Below are positions 37,803 through 50,106 of a stretch of 64,000 nt of DNA, one piece after another. Both the position numbers and the translations under genes were made by a program. The notes under the pieces are model-generated. The model saw only the letters and a program-made list of their open reading frames with translations. It had not been told where the DNA came from and did not search any database. The stretch is from Neelides folsomi (Eukaryota > Arthropoda > Collembola > Neelipleona > Neelidae). Position 1 is the first letter of the stretch. Each line of letters starts with the position of its first letter. The stretch is taken from NCBI GenBank assembly GCA_034687125.1, contig JAQGBZ010000157.1, positions 62,001 to 126,000 on the forward strand, given 5' to 3'.

Positions 37803-37882
37803 TACAGGGTGGGCCATAAGTTGCTTTATTTTTTATACGATTGTTTATTTAAAAAAGAGAGCAACTTTTGGCCCACTCTGTA
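37803..37882. mobile_element. 80-bp mariner-type MITE
   Basis: Both ends read TACAGxGTGGGCCAxAAGTTGCT inward (21 of 23 positions identical), with TA at each extremity as expected for Tc1/mariner insertion. The inside is only about 35 bp of AT-rich sequence. The CAGGGTGGGCC start resembles many mariner-family ends. It is too short to encode anything and must have been moved by a transposase supplied elsewhere. Confidence 0.85.
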
Positions 37883-38123
37883 TTCCACCATACTTTTTTT
37901 TAATAATAATATAAAATGACAGCACTGTTGTTCCTAATTTATTTAAAAAAATATTTAAATATACATGATATACATGTATAATGTATATCACTGACTGGTT
38001 TCACTAATACAATGAATCTTTGAATTGATAATATGTACTAAAAACGTATGATTCATGTAAAAGAATGTAAACCACAATGAAAATCATTTCTTTGCTTTTT
38101 ATTCACATTTTTCTCTATTAATT

Positions 38124-39223
38124 TTATTTTTGTGGAGGAAGGACATTTTCTCTAAAATGTTTTTCTCCCATTACATTTCCAGGTGGAAGATAATTGGCCA
38201 CAACGACTGTATATCCATTCACGGTTGCAACTCCAACTCCCAATTTATTCGTTGCTTTCCAAACCATTGCTGTGAAATGGCCCGTCTCCATCGAAAACCC
38301 CGGGCGATTGTAATTGTAATGTTTGATTTCTTCGTACCAAAGTCGACAAGCTTCTTCTGATGACTTGACCGGAGAATATCCTGTTCCAGAACTTCCATAT
38401 AAATTCTCAACATAATCGTTGCCACTCGAATGTTCTAAAGTTCTCCGTTTGGCCAAATGTACGGCATATTTCTGGGCCTCTCTATTCAACTAATAAATTA
38501 TAAAAATGTTTAAATAAAATATTTAACGACGAATGGTTAAATTGTCTTTTATTGCTGAAATACTATTTGTAATATAGCTAACCCTGTCATCAAGACTCAT
38601 AAGCTGAACTCGATGCTTTGAACGATATTTATTATGGCAAGCCAATCCAGCCCTTTCATAATCTGAATATTTATCAGTATTTGTCAAACTCGCTGAATAA
38701 ACTGAAGCCATTTATTAGTTCCTCAAAATTAATTTTTAATAAAATACCTTGAAAATGTTCATTAGCTGTTTTATTTTCATCTTTATTAGGTGTAAAGGAA
38801 CAAGGAGCGTAGGACGAAAGCTCGTTGTCAAATCCCCAATCTTCCAAATCATCAATAATTGTTGGATTTTCTTTAGTTGAAGAGAGTTTAATGGAATCTT
38901 TTAAACAATTTGGTCCAGAATAAAAATTGACACATTTTACATTATATAGCTCAACCGATGAAACTTTTCCTTTCCAATCTGATAGAAGATTTTCGCATGT
39001 TTCTGTCACTTCAACCTGGAGTCGTGCGCCTACCAATTAAAACACCGTTTTGACTTTCATAAAATTAATTATTATTATTATTTATAATAAAATCGATATG
39101 AGTAGTTTTACCTTCTAAATAAGAATCAACAAAGAGATTGATCGTATTTTCATTTTCGCAATAACAGAACCCAAGAAATAATATTACCAGATGAAATAAG
39201 ACCAACTTTTCCCTTTTCAACAT
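38124..39223 (-). CDS. Beta/gamma-crystallin-like plus CAP domain fusion, secreted, 4 exons, 292 aa
   Basis: Exons: 39223-39112, 39029-38748, 38701-38583, 38489-38124. A signal peptide (LVLFHLVILFLGFCYC) is followed by a domain of about 100 residues with two crystallin-like half motifs. The first is YLEGARLQV, CENLLSDWKGKVSSV and CVNFYSGPNC; the second ends IIDDLEDWGFDNELSSYAPC. A short polar linker leads to a CAP domain: GLACHNKYRSKHRVQLMSLD, VENLYGS, CRLWYEEIKHYNY, GHFTAMVWKATNKLGVG and ANYLPPGNVM, ending ENVLPP. The CAP part is close to the protein at 29.3 kb. The crystallin call rests on motif spacing and needs a profile search. The fused architecture suggests an extracellular, possibly calcium-stabilised, sterol-binding protein, which is inference. 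Confidence 0.8.
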
Positions 39224-39900
39224 TATTGAGCTATCAAGTGAGTAAGATGATTAAATTGTCAGAATCAAGTTTTTGATGATTGTATCAAAAATTTTGGAAT
39301 TCATTTTGGACAATTCCTTTTATTTATTCATATTGTTTTTAAGTTGAATTGAAACAAATACAAAGTTGGTCATTGTAACGTCAATCATAATCAATTGGGT
39401 CAATTTGACGCAAAAGATGAAGAATGTAATTTCCAAATTCCTCTTCATTCTTTAAAGAGATAAGTAAAACATTCAATAAATCTGCTAGTGGTATTCAAAA
39501 TATGCAACTATCAAAATGAATTCTAATAGTACTACTAATATTTCGTCAAAGTAGATTTGAAGATAAATGATCATGTAATTGTTAATTAAATATAGCTAAG
39601 CTAATTCAATATGAGCAACTACTACTAATACATTCATTATACTAGATATGCCATACTTAATAATCTACAACTATAGTATAGTATCGCCAACGTACATATT
39701 TTATATTTCAACTCTAAATCTAAATCATTCTCTAAAGATTCAATAGAGAAGGCAACATTTCCAATATGTCCAATAATAAGTTCACAACAATGAGTAAGAA
39801 AAAAATTAAGATTCAAATCCCCAGTTTAAATTAAAGTTAAATATTGAGTTAATGTTTTAATTTTGCTAATAATCATTTAGGGACAAAAAAGTTTATAAAA
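39224..39900. other. Intergenic region between divergent genes
   Basis: It separates the crystallin-CAP gene (minus) from the SAXO-like gene (plus) and presumably holds both promoters. No clear core elements were found. Confidence 0.45.
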
Positions 39901-40989
39901 ATGATGGGCCATTATAAAGTAAGGAGGAGCAACACTTGCTACAATCTTCATTACACAAAAGAATGTTGCAAGCCTTCGTTTGGAGCTCAAAGAACAAAGA
40001 TGATTGCTCCTTGTGATCAAATTCTCATCCCAAAAGTCCGAATGGAAGGATTGTCATCTTACAGATCCCAATATGACTCAAAAGCCCCTTCACGAACTCG
40101 CCCCTTCAAACCTGTCCATAATTTCGGACTGCCACTTGTAAACTCGCCGTGTTGCGAGAGGAGTTCAAGCTACAAAGCTCAATTTGTACCGAAAAAACCC
40201 CAACCGATCAAATCTGCCAAACCAGTTTGCTGCTACTTTCCCCGGGAATGTAAAACATTTTGTGGAACGTCAACGTACAAAACGGATTTTGATGAAAAGA
40301 GAGGCTCACGGTTTTATCCTTATAGACCAAAGGATAACATTAAAATACCATTTAATCGCTTTCATAATCGTACAACTTATAAACAAGATTTTCCTCAGAA
40401 ATCTGTCAATCAAGTTCATCCATACGCTCCACAGAAATGCTTTGCTCTTGTCAACATCCCCATGAAACACAATATGTCATTATATCAAGTAACAATTTTC
40501 TATATTAGTAATTAATATGTATTTATATTTATTATTCAATGAACTTTTTTATTAAGTTTTTTAATTTATTCATTTACAGCAAGACTATCAAGAAAAAAAG
40601 TTACCTGTCAAATTAAAGCGAAGAAAGCAAAGACCATTTTCACTTCCGTTTCGCTTCGCAGATCTCACAACTTACAGATGCTCCTATCAACAGTTCAATT
40701 TTGATGAAGAGCCCTACATTTGGAGAACTTCTAAAAAGAAACCCACTTGCAGTAATTTTACATTTAAGCTTATTCAAACTAACTTTAAGATAAAAACTAT
40801 TGTTCAAATGCTTTTAAATAAATTAATATTATTAATAAATATTTAGATGCACTTCATGCTCATTTCTTCTGTTGTGGGGATCCTCCTCAGGGTTCTTTTA
40901 ACCACAGTACAATGCCTCCTCCATGCTGCATAGAAATGCCATCAATCGTTCCTGAAATCTTTGACATGTCACTTGGCCAATGCGAGTAA
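39901..40989 (+). CDS. SAXO/FAM154-like stabiliser of axonemal microtubules, 3 exons, 300 aa
   Basis: Exons: 39901-40488, 40580-40751, 40847-40989. The protein carries at least five Mn-type repeats of the SAXO family: LSSYRSQYDSK (about 52), SSYKAQFVPKK (89), STYKTDFDEK (124), TTYKQDFPQK (158) and TTYRCSYQQF (226), each followed about 10 residues later by a proline-aromatic turn. The N-terminus is cysteine-rich (CYNLHYTKECC), as in SAXO proteins. This family lines the lumen of doublet microtubules in cilia and sperm flagella. A cysteine-rich tail (HFFCCGDPPQG, PPPCCIEMP) is not typical. Two ATGs are adjacent at the start; either may be used. Confidence 0.75.
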
Positions 40990-41747
40990 GGACATTATAT
41001 GCATGGAATGGATAGATGTACAAAACTTTAATTAACAACAACAGTGGAAAGTTGACTAATAAAAACAGCAATAATTGATTTTGAGATCATAAAATTGCCT
41101 TTATTAAAATTAATTATATCATCAGATAATCACATGCTTATATAGTACTAAATGAAATAATATAACAAATATTTTGCATAAAACAAGATAAAATATATAA
41201 TGTAAAAAGTTAAATGTAATGTACAAATTTTCAACTTAACTTTAGTAGTGCCATAAGTATTCTTGGCATTAATGAAATGGTTTTTAAAACTTTTCTCTAC
41301 TCCTTGCCATGTACCATATTATAAATATATAAAATGAATTAACTTTAAGATAAAAAAGTTAATATTTAACTTGTGCTGTTCGAGTTCTACATTCTACTGA
41401 CTGAATATTAAATTTCATCATATGATAAGATTTTGGTGGAACTTTAAATAAACATAAACGTTTGAACAAAGTTTTCAATTTCTTTATTTACCCTGAAATG
41501 TATGGTGTTTTATGAGGACTTCTGCTGCGAACTTGCGAACCAATTCCGCTCATTCAAATGCTCTCCATCTTTTCAAATTTTTGTGATTTTGAATTCTGAA
41601 TTTTTCTGAATTACAATTAGCGATTGAGCTAATAAATGTTTAAGAATTAGATTAACACTTTAATTAACTATTATATAATAAAAATTATAAACTAATGAGC
41701 TCTTGTCTTAAATATATAATAAATATTTGCGAATAATCTAAATCAAA
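40990..41747. other. Intergenic region
   Basis: Lies between two plus-strand genes. AATAAA-like signals are present after the SAXO-like stop. No other feature is supported. Confidence 0.45.
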
Positions 41748-42327
41748 ATGAGGCTAGGAACATTATTGTTCTTTGAGGGAGGAAAGAACCGATTACCACC
41801 TAGGCCTCCTATTAAATTTAAAGAAATGATTCCGTTGATCATCAAAGATAAAGTGTCTACAAAAGGAATGAAATCCACCGGTAATTAAAACAATATTGAA
41901 TTACATATTATTCTAAATATGACTAAAACAATTCGTTGAAAGCTAGCTTTACAAATCATTTGAAATTCTACTTAAGATTTAATTTCTTTAACTTTTTATT
42001 TAGAGGTTGTATGTATTCAAGAAATGACCGTCATGTTTGCTTGCCTTAAAGAAGCGGATTTCAAAGAAGCAAAATGTGCACCTGAAATTAATGAATTTCA
42101 AAATTGCTACTTCAAACAAATGGTGAGATTTGAGATTCTTTCTTTTACAATTTATTAATGTTATATAAATATTTTCTAATCTAATGATCATTTATTTCAT
42201 TTTAAAGGATATGAGGAAGAATAAAATCACCAAATTCGATTTGGAAGGGAACAAAAAACTAAACCCCATTGCAATGAATAAACTACTCGCCAAATACCCT
42301 CAGCCTCCTCCGAGAAGAAAAAACTAG
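41748..42327 (+). CDS. CHCHD1: CHCHD1 / mitochondrial small-subunit ribosomal protein mS37, 3 exons, 123 aa
   Basis: Exons: 41748-41880, 42004-42122, 42208-42327. Two CX9C pairs (Cys48 and Cys58, Cys69 and Cys79) form a coiled-coil-helix-coiled-coil-helix domain in MTVMFACLKEADFKEAKC and FQNCYFKQM. The protein then has a basic tail with LAKYPQPPPRRKN. Length and tail match CHCHD1, a component of the mitochondrial ribosome small subunit imported through the MIA40 relay. The N-terminal KNRLPPRPPIKFKE segment resembles other animal members. AATAAA occurs near 42392, a fitting poly(A) signal. Confidence 0.8.
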
Positions 42328-42903
42328 TCTCATCACCAGTCATATCTTTTATCGTAGTAAAACAATGAAATTCGACAAATTGTTATTGTAAAAATAAATT
42401 GTTATCTCTTTGTTTATGGCTAATAAATAACTATTGATTTAACAAATGCCTTTTAATGCCACTCTAAAATTGAGGAATTTCTGCACACCTTGCCTTGTAT
42501 AGTAAATGGTGTAGTGCAAAGGAATGAAATGACAACTTAAAAAAGGTAAAAAACATCATTTTTCATCATTACGCATTATATTTCATTTTATATTTAATTT
42601 GCATTTTAAGATTTGAAAGTCAGATATGAATTAATGAATGAATAAAAAGTCATTGGTATTTTGATGCCAGCACTTACTTTATTCAAACCTTTCTATTTAT
42701 TTTACAAGTATAATAAATTAATAAGTTACTAATAAAATAAAAACAAGTAATTCCACTTGAACGCGAACGATTCTTAAAATAATAGTGAATAAAAATTAAA
42801 TATTTACGCAATATTAATAAATTTAAATAACGATTAATAAAACAAGCGAAATAAACGTGATAAAAATCGAATATTGATCTATTATAATAAAGGAAATTCC
42901 AGT
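42328..42903. other. Convergent 3' flanks of CHCHD1 and PDK1
   Basis: No coding potential seen. Contains AATAAA-type sequences for both flanking genes. Confidence 0.45.
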
Positions 42904-45655
42904 CTAGTTTTTATTTTGACTGTTTTCGTAGGTATTCAAGCGAACTTCGTTGATAGCCTTGCACCAGTCAAGAGCGTAGCCTGTGTGATCTTCTAAATAA
43001 TAAGTTCTATTCGGCTGTAATTAATAAATTCATTTATAAAAAATCATGACCATAAAATCATGGCTGTAGCTACTAATATTGTGAAATGAAATTGGAAAAC
43101 TTACTGTATGCACAAAGAAAACTCTAAAATCCTTTGGTTCAGTTTTCAGCTGGGAAGACCAAGGGATTTCTCCCTTGACGTTCATGTTATTTGGTTCACA
43201 GTAATATAAATGAGGACCCTCAGTAAGCAAAAGCATTCGTCGTTTGGAAAAAAGACCCTAATGGATAATAGGAATTAGTTTCCAAAACTGAAGTGACAAT
43301 GTAAATTAAATATAAATTATTATTTACAATTAGTTAAATATAATATATACCTTTCGCTTCGTCACGAGTCCTTGCTTCAGGATCAAGTTCCCTTTGACTG
43401 ACTTGTTCCATGGATTATCCGCCATTTGATTCTTTAACCGCAATTGTCGCTCTTCGTTGTCAGCTGGAAATATGCTTTTGGGAGTGATTTGCCTATTTGG
43501 TGAGGATCTTTGTTCTCCAATGCTAAGGTTCTTTAAGGCCACTTCAGCTTCTTCTTCTTCGTTAGGCTGTTCTGGACTATTCCATGGAGGAATATCGTAA
43601 GAATCTGATCGAAGAATTCTCTCAGCAATAATAAGTGGATTGAACCCTGGCTCAAGAGTCTCGGAAACCTGGTTGAAGTTAAATTGTTAGCAAGTTGTTC
43701 ATTATCAAGTTAATTTTTCGTAATTAAATTCAATAAGATCAATAATTATTTTTACTCTATTATTGTGAAGCAATGGAGATTGTTGGATTCTTTGCTCGGA
43801 AGACTCCAAAGGAAATATTGGTGGCGGGGTTTCATTGTAGAGTTCATCAAAGTTTATTCCAGAATAAAATGGATGATCTTGAATTGAACTGTAAAGCTCA
43901 GTGTCATTGGCTCCCAATCTTTCTTTTGGCTCAATTTTCTATTAAAGGTGATCATGTATTATTATTAAAAATTATTTGATTCAAAGTTTAATTAAGTTTT
44001 TATTTGCATAATTTAAATGCGAGGAGTAGTATTTATGTATGTATTTACCAGAAAGTTTTCTATGATATTTTTCGCTTTAGCATCAAAACCTGAAGGAAAA
44101 ACGTATTCGAGGCCAAGAATTTTTTGGAATATAAGAAATTCGTTTCTGAAAATAACAATTGAAATAATTTTTAAATTTTTGATGATGAAAGGGTCAAACA
44201 ACTTAAGTGTAGATGTTTTTAGTTATCAATAAAATACAAACTAGGATAAAAATTCTCATACCCTGCTTGAAATGGAAGTGTTCCGGAAACAAATTGATAT
44301 AAAATGCAACCTAAGGCCCAAAGATCGGAAGGAGGTCCAACTTCTGTGTACTTTCCTCTCAGAACTTCTGGAGATACATACTGGGCAGTTCCGACAAAGC
44401 TACTTGATCTCCCTCGTTTATCGCTACTATTTTGGTTTTGGTTTTCTGATTTGAAAAAAAATGTTTAGAATTTATTTAGATTATTTAAAAAAATTCCTTT
44501 ATTAAATTATTCATAATAACAAATATAGTATTATAGAAAGTGCAATTAATAATTTTTACGTGATTCTATAATGGAAGCAGGTCCATTGGCCATGATTTTC
44601 GCAGACCCGAAATCCGTTATTAATATGTGTCCGTTATTATTTAAAAGGATATTCTCAGGCTTGAGGTCTCTATGAACTATTCCTTGTTTGTGCATATGAC
44701 GCAGAGCTTGGAGGATTTCACCAGTAAAGAATCTGGAGCACTCAATGTCAAAAGATCCTGCTTTGTTCAAGTGCTTCAGAAGTTCACCACCGGACCCAAA
44801 TGTCAAAACAAAGTCTAAAAAGTCAAAAGGTTAATTGTTAATTGCGAAATAATGAAAAACAACTTTATATTACTTATATCGCATATTAGACACATACTTA
44901 TATTTTGGATTTTATAATTATGAAATTACATAGTCTTTCAGAGTCTTGGAATGTGGCATAAAGCCTGACGAAAAATGGAGACTTCAAATTTCGATTAGCA
45001 GATAAAATGGCCAGCACATCCTTTTCCCTTTTCACTGACTCGGCCTTTTTCTCTCGTATAATATGTTGTTTATCACAAACTTTGACTGAAAGCAAGTTAT
45101 TCATTAGAAATATTTAGATATGAAAGGATCACACAAATCCCAAACATGTAAACATGTTATGTTTTATAACAAAGTTTATCAATGACTTAATTGATAATGA
45201 ATTCGACTTACTTGCATATTCGTGTGAACTTTTTACATCCTTGGCCAAATACACCTAAAATTCAATATATTGAAAATGTTATAACTCCATTCATATTTAA
45301 AGGAACTTGATTTTAAATCTTTCAAATAATTATAAAGATTTTAACTTACTGAAGAAAAACTTCCTTCTCCAATCAGCTTTCCAAAAATGAAGTCCTTAGG
45401 AGTCTTTTTTGATACAGAAGGCTGCTCTGGCTGAGTCTTTGAATTCGAGGCATCGGGTAAAGCTCCGTGTTCACTAATACTATTACTCGTTGAATTTGAT
45501 AAAGAAGACTTGTTGTTCTCGTCTGGAAATTGGGAATTGATCATCGCTCCCGGCGATTCATTTTTTGCAACATCTGGAGGCCGTTTGAGTTGATCGGCCT
45601 TTGCCAATTCAATCACCTTCTTCTCTTCCTCCATTCCCAACCGAATTAAGGGCAC
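42904..45655 (-). CDS. PDPK1: 3-phosphoinositide-dependent protein kinase 1 (PDK1), 10 exons, 601 aa
   Basis: Exons: 45655-45350, 45254-45212, 45085-44930, 44814-44560, 44445-44262, 44145-44049, 43938-43756, 43668-43351, 43257-43105, 43014-42904. After a disordered N-terminus, the kinase domain starts at [15 protein letters not shown]. Key residues: catalytic Lys118 (EYAIKV), Glu in [18 protein letters not shown] (216-223), DFG (236-238), activation-loop serine near 269 in [14 protein letters not shown], and [10 protein letters not shown]. The C-terminal PH domain has [28 protein letters not shown] and a last helix [16 protein letters not shown]1 phosphorylates the activation loops of AKT, S6K and related AGC kinases downstream of PI3K. 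A methionine seven codons into the frame is an alternative start. Confidence 0.95.
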
Positions 45656-47454
45656 TTAAAAGGAGGTCCACAAGGATCCCTCAGAAACTCAATACGTTTT
45701 ACCTCTCTACAACTATTCTGCTAAAATTTTGAGGGTCCATTATTGCTCCACGTTCCGAATTGGCTAATTTTGATGGAAATGTCTCAAATCTGCGGAAAGG
45801 GGATTGCAAATTATGAATGAAAACGAATGGGAATAACCCTTGGTTCGTAGGTTGACGGGGAAATGACTATAGAAGGAAGGGATCAAGAAGTTGAGTCCGG
45901 TTCTATGGGAGGCTGGATGGAGAATGGAGGACTCATTTTCGAGACAAGGGGGTTAACCAGGGTTTAGATCTCCGCCCCTTATGTTTATGCCGGTATTCTC
46001 ACGCTGTCAAGTCAATGATCTCCCAAGTCTCCCAATGTTGGTGTTGATGTCTCAACGGCTGCGGCTGTCTACAGTCTAGCCATAATATCAATAACTATAT
46101 TGCTACTACATTTATATAATATGTATGGTATATATTAAATATATATATTTACATATTTTTATAACCTCCTATATTAGAAATTCCTTTGAACTATTATTCA
46201 ATCCACTTATGTTGTTTTTGCCTTTCTCAATGGCTTTGATTGGGCCTTTGATAAAAAATGAATAGTATTGATTGCTAGTTTGATCCATTCCTAAATTATT
46301 TGTTTACTGTCGGTTAATGTTTGTCTGAAAAAATTACAATCTGAATGATCCGTATTATAGTTTGGTATGCCTTTTGGAGTCAATTCTCGACCGCCTGGCT
46401 ATTCTAAATTGTGACCCTAACATTAACAATTTGAGTAAACTTCAACTATTTTAGGTAATATTGCAGCAACTTTAAAAATGCACAAATCTCAGACTTGCCA
46501 GACAGGAATCCTATTACTGATCCAAATATATTATGGATTTTCTGTTTTCTATACAATATTTACCAAAGAGGAAGCAATCGATAAAAGAAAAGAGGCTTAT
46601 GATGTTATTCAGGTGATTTTATTCAACCAGTGTGATCCTTATCCATAATCCATTACCTTCAATGTGTTCAATTCAAAAGGTATTTTCAATATACCAGGTG
46701 GGAGTAAGCTATTACTAAATTCTTGACCTTTATTGAAAAAAGGCTTGTAAAGTGGCAAAATGTCTTAGGGAAAATTTTTAATAATTTATTAATATGATAT
46801 ATGAGAAATGAGTATAGTCTATAGTGTATTATAAATAGTGTGCCACATGCCTAAGCAGATTTTCAATGGGCAATTTTATTTGTAGATTCTGAAATAATTT
46901 AAGTAAACTGCCATATAATTTTAATCTTGACCACTGTGTTATATTCTAAAAATTGCTTAAGGACTCGTTGTAAACTCGTTAGTCATTATTTCATTTTAAG
47001 TACGTACAAATAGCATTTTAAGAAATTTTATCTCTCATATATTCTATACATTGACTCAGAGGTTATTCACCCTTGGTTCAAACTTCAAAGACAAAAATAC
47101 CAATACCTTTTACATTAATCAATTATACTTATTGTTATAATATTAAACCAACTAAAATATCTGTAGACTGTACTTATAAGAAATATAGTATGTATCGATG
47201 ATAGACGTATTGTGCACAACTTGACAAGCCTTTAATAATGTTAAACTGGGATTTAATAAAACGCTACTCATTGAATTTGTTTTAATGTATGATTCATGGA
47301 TTTAAAAAATTTTTATTTAATATTCATACTTGGCGCATTTTGTTAAATTAGGTCATTCACATTTAGATAAGTTCTTTTTTACCTACCGATTTTTGTCAAA
47401 TTTTAAGTATTTATATAGAATAATGTAGGAAATTCCCCAATATAATTCTGATTC
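45656..47454. other. Intergenic region upstream of PDK1
   Basis: The first 350 bp are comparatively GC-rich and probably hold the PDK1 promoter and leader. A small plus-strand ORF of 56 codons (46478-46648) reads coding-like but has no family match that I recognise and no splice partners. The rest is AT-rich without features. Confidence 0.4.
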
Positions 47455-49235
47455 TTAGAACTTCTTTCCTCTTGGAGATTTATCCGAATCGTGTAGGTTA
47501 AATTCTTTAAATTTTTCCAATACAACATTATCAGGCTCAACCTCGTTTCTCGTACTGTAATCATAGTTTGCATCCGCCTTTTTCCCTCCTGTGAGAATCT
47601 TCTTGTAATTGTCTTTTGCATTCAAGTTAGCGCTTCTGAATCTGTCATAAGTTTGACTAAGGGCCAAAGTTCCTTTGTCGTCGTCATTCCGAGCCATAGT
47701 TCGAAGCAGAGAGCGTGGCTGTATGAGATTCGCAATTCCTGTTTCTTCCGCTTTTCTCTCAAGTTCCAAACCGGCGCCAGTTGATTGTTGAGGTCGATCA
47801 CGATCACGTATGAATCCTCTAAGAGTCTTTGTAGAAGAGTTATTAAATCTCTTGTTCATTATTTTAATATTAAAGTCTTTTTCTCTCTCCGAATATTCTT
47901 GAAATGCCTGGACTCCCTTTTAGTATAATTAAGAAATTAATTATTAATTGATTTTGTAATAAGTTTATAAGCTCATGATCTCATGAATATCAATTTGTGT
48001 CTTGCCTGATAGCTCTTATCATTTGTTCGTGTCTTAAGCAGCTCAAGTTTAATCAGAGGGTCTGTTCTTTCCTTTGCGAGAAAAAAAGGATCAGATGACT
48101 CGTTGAGTTTAGCTGTAATATTGGAGAATTTGACAGATCTTGAAGAGTCAGTTTTGATGTGTCTTGGAGGTGCCAGTGAGGTAATTGTTCCTTTAGTAAG
48201 AACTTGTGCTCTGTTGAACGACCTCGGAGTCCGAATGGCTTCCCTTGGATTCTTCACCACAGCACTGAGGCTGTCTTGGAAGTCTTTACTGATCTTTTCA
48301 AGAAATTTGGATTTGGGTGGTTTGAGAATGCTTTTGGCTTGTTTTGATCCAGCAATTGAAGAAAAAGTTGATTCGCCCATTTTTCTCCTTCGTTCTTCTG
48401 ACAATTTCTTTTTTAGCTCTAACTTTCGGGAAATGTTTCGTATAGCTTCGTTTGTTTTCTTTGTTGCTTCGTCCATGGCCCGCTTCTTTTCAACGTTGTA
48501 AGATGCAACTGTGAATGTTTTGACCTTTTGGGGATTCTCAATAAGGGCATTTCTCCTTCAAAAAATTATTTAAGAATTTATTATAATTTAAATGTGACGT
48601 GGGTTTAATTTCGTTTAATTTTGTGTACTTTCTTACTTTCCAATATTTTCACCCAATTCGGATTTGATGCTTAGCCTTACTGACTTGGTCACGCTGTCGA
48701 GTTCCCGTGCAATTTTCTCAACATCACCAAAGAAGTTTTTCCCCATTTTTGCTTGTGCATTCTTTTGAAGTCGAAAAAGTGCAGGTTCAAGTGCAAATTT
48801 ATTGGCTTTCAAAGTTGTATTTTTGGATTTTGCTCCAGGTTCAGAATTCTGCTTTCTCCAATTGTTTAATTCACTGAAGGTTGGATCATTTTTGATATAT
48901 TCGTGATTTAAGTCAATTCCTATTTCTCGCACATCTAACTTTGGTATATCTGGGGGTCCATTATGAGCCAAAGGGTTTCTAGATTTGTATGCAAATTTGG
49001 ACGTCGTTGGAATGCTTTTGGAGAATCCAGCAAAGACATTATCCAACCGTCCTTTCTGTGAGACTTTAGCGAAAGTTGCTTGGATTTCGGCAGATGTTGG
49101 AAGTACGGGAAGTTTTGCTAAAATATTTTTATCTAAAACAGTGGTCAAATATAAGCTTTTAAATTAATTAATTTTAAATGTAAAAATATTAAACTCATGT
49201 TCATGTTTGTTTAATAGCTCACCCTTTTGCATCAT
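47455..49235 (-). CDS. Unrecognised basic, largely disordered protein, 4 exons, 506 aa
   Basis: Exons: 49235-49223 (13 bp), 49132-48637, 48555-48006, 47916-47455. The phases close into one 506-codon frame. The sequence is Lys/Arg/Ser/Asn-rich, with a charged helical stretch (ISRKLELKKKLSEERRRKM), a basic proline segment (AKSILKPPKSKFLEK) and little hydrophobic core, suggesting a disordered scaffold or cytoskeletal adaptor. I do not recognise the family. The third intron uses a GC donor in perfect consensus (CAG then GCAAGA); no GT alternative keeps the frame. Its neighbour upstream on the same strand is IFT56, but nothing shows shared regulation. Confidence 0.7.
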
Positions 49236-50106
49236 GAATTTATGCTGAATTAGGTTGATATTTGAATGTAAAGTTTATCGTATGGAGTAATTGAGTTGTA
49301 CAATTTTGAGGCTTTGCTTTACTAACTAAAGTGTTGAGTTGAAAGAAAGAGTCACTGGTTTATTGTGAATCAATCACAAAACGCATTTGATAATTTTTTA
49401 ATTTATTGCTTACTTTTATAATAGAGGAAGCCTTGGTTACTTTTAGGTATTCGAGGATTTGAGTATAGGCGTTATATCCCAAAACTCTATACTCTAGCGC
49501 TTCTTTAAAGAATAATTTCTTTAAAACTTAAAATAAAACTTAAAAGAATAATTCATCATTTTTGCTATCTTGCTTGCTTTGTTCTCACCGAGCATTCATT
49601 AACTATTGATAAGTGGCAAGAATAGAGAATTCAATTTATGCCATTTGTTTTTACATTTTTTACGATAACTATAAAGTCAATTTATAAAGGTGATTAGGTT
49701 TATAATAATTATTGCTAATCATAAATATTGATTTACGTGGATTTCATATTTCACCTCAGTCATTGAAGTTAGTTTTCTTTAAGGCCTTTTTATAGTTTTG
49801 CTAAAATTGATAGCTGTGTTGAGAATGAGCCTAATTGAAATGTAATGAATAATACAGATAATTGCGATAAATGATTTAATACATGCAAAATGAATAATAA
49901 TTAAACTTAGCTTGATGCATGTTCATCTAACGTTTTTCTTATTTGTTAATGTACAAATATTTATAATAAAGATAACATTTGATTCTGATTATCTGATATA
50001 TAAGTAGAGTTTACAAAATAATAAGAAGTACATAATGTATGGCTTGTATAACTATTAAAGTAAATACAAAAGATAGATGTAAACATTAAAAGGTTAAATG
50101 AGATCA
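49236..50106. other. Intergenic region
   Basis: Separates IFT56 (3' end) from the unknown basic protein (5' end), both on the minus strand. No further feature is supported. Confidence 0.45.

Larger units (their letters stand above)
37238..38123. other. Intergenic region with one MITE
   Basis: Besides the cathepsin promoter and the MITE at 37803-37882, no feature is supported. A 65-codon plus-strand open stretch near 37.6 kb looks like chance. Confidence 0.45.

Noticed and set aside
46478-46648. A 56-codon plus-strand ORF upstream of PDK1
   Set aside because: The second half looks coding-like, but there is no homology I can recognise and no supporting splice or promoter signal; kept only as a note.
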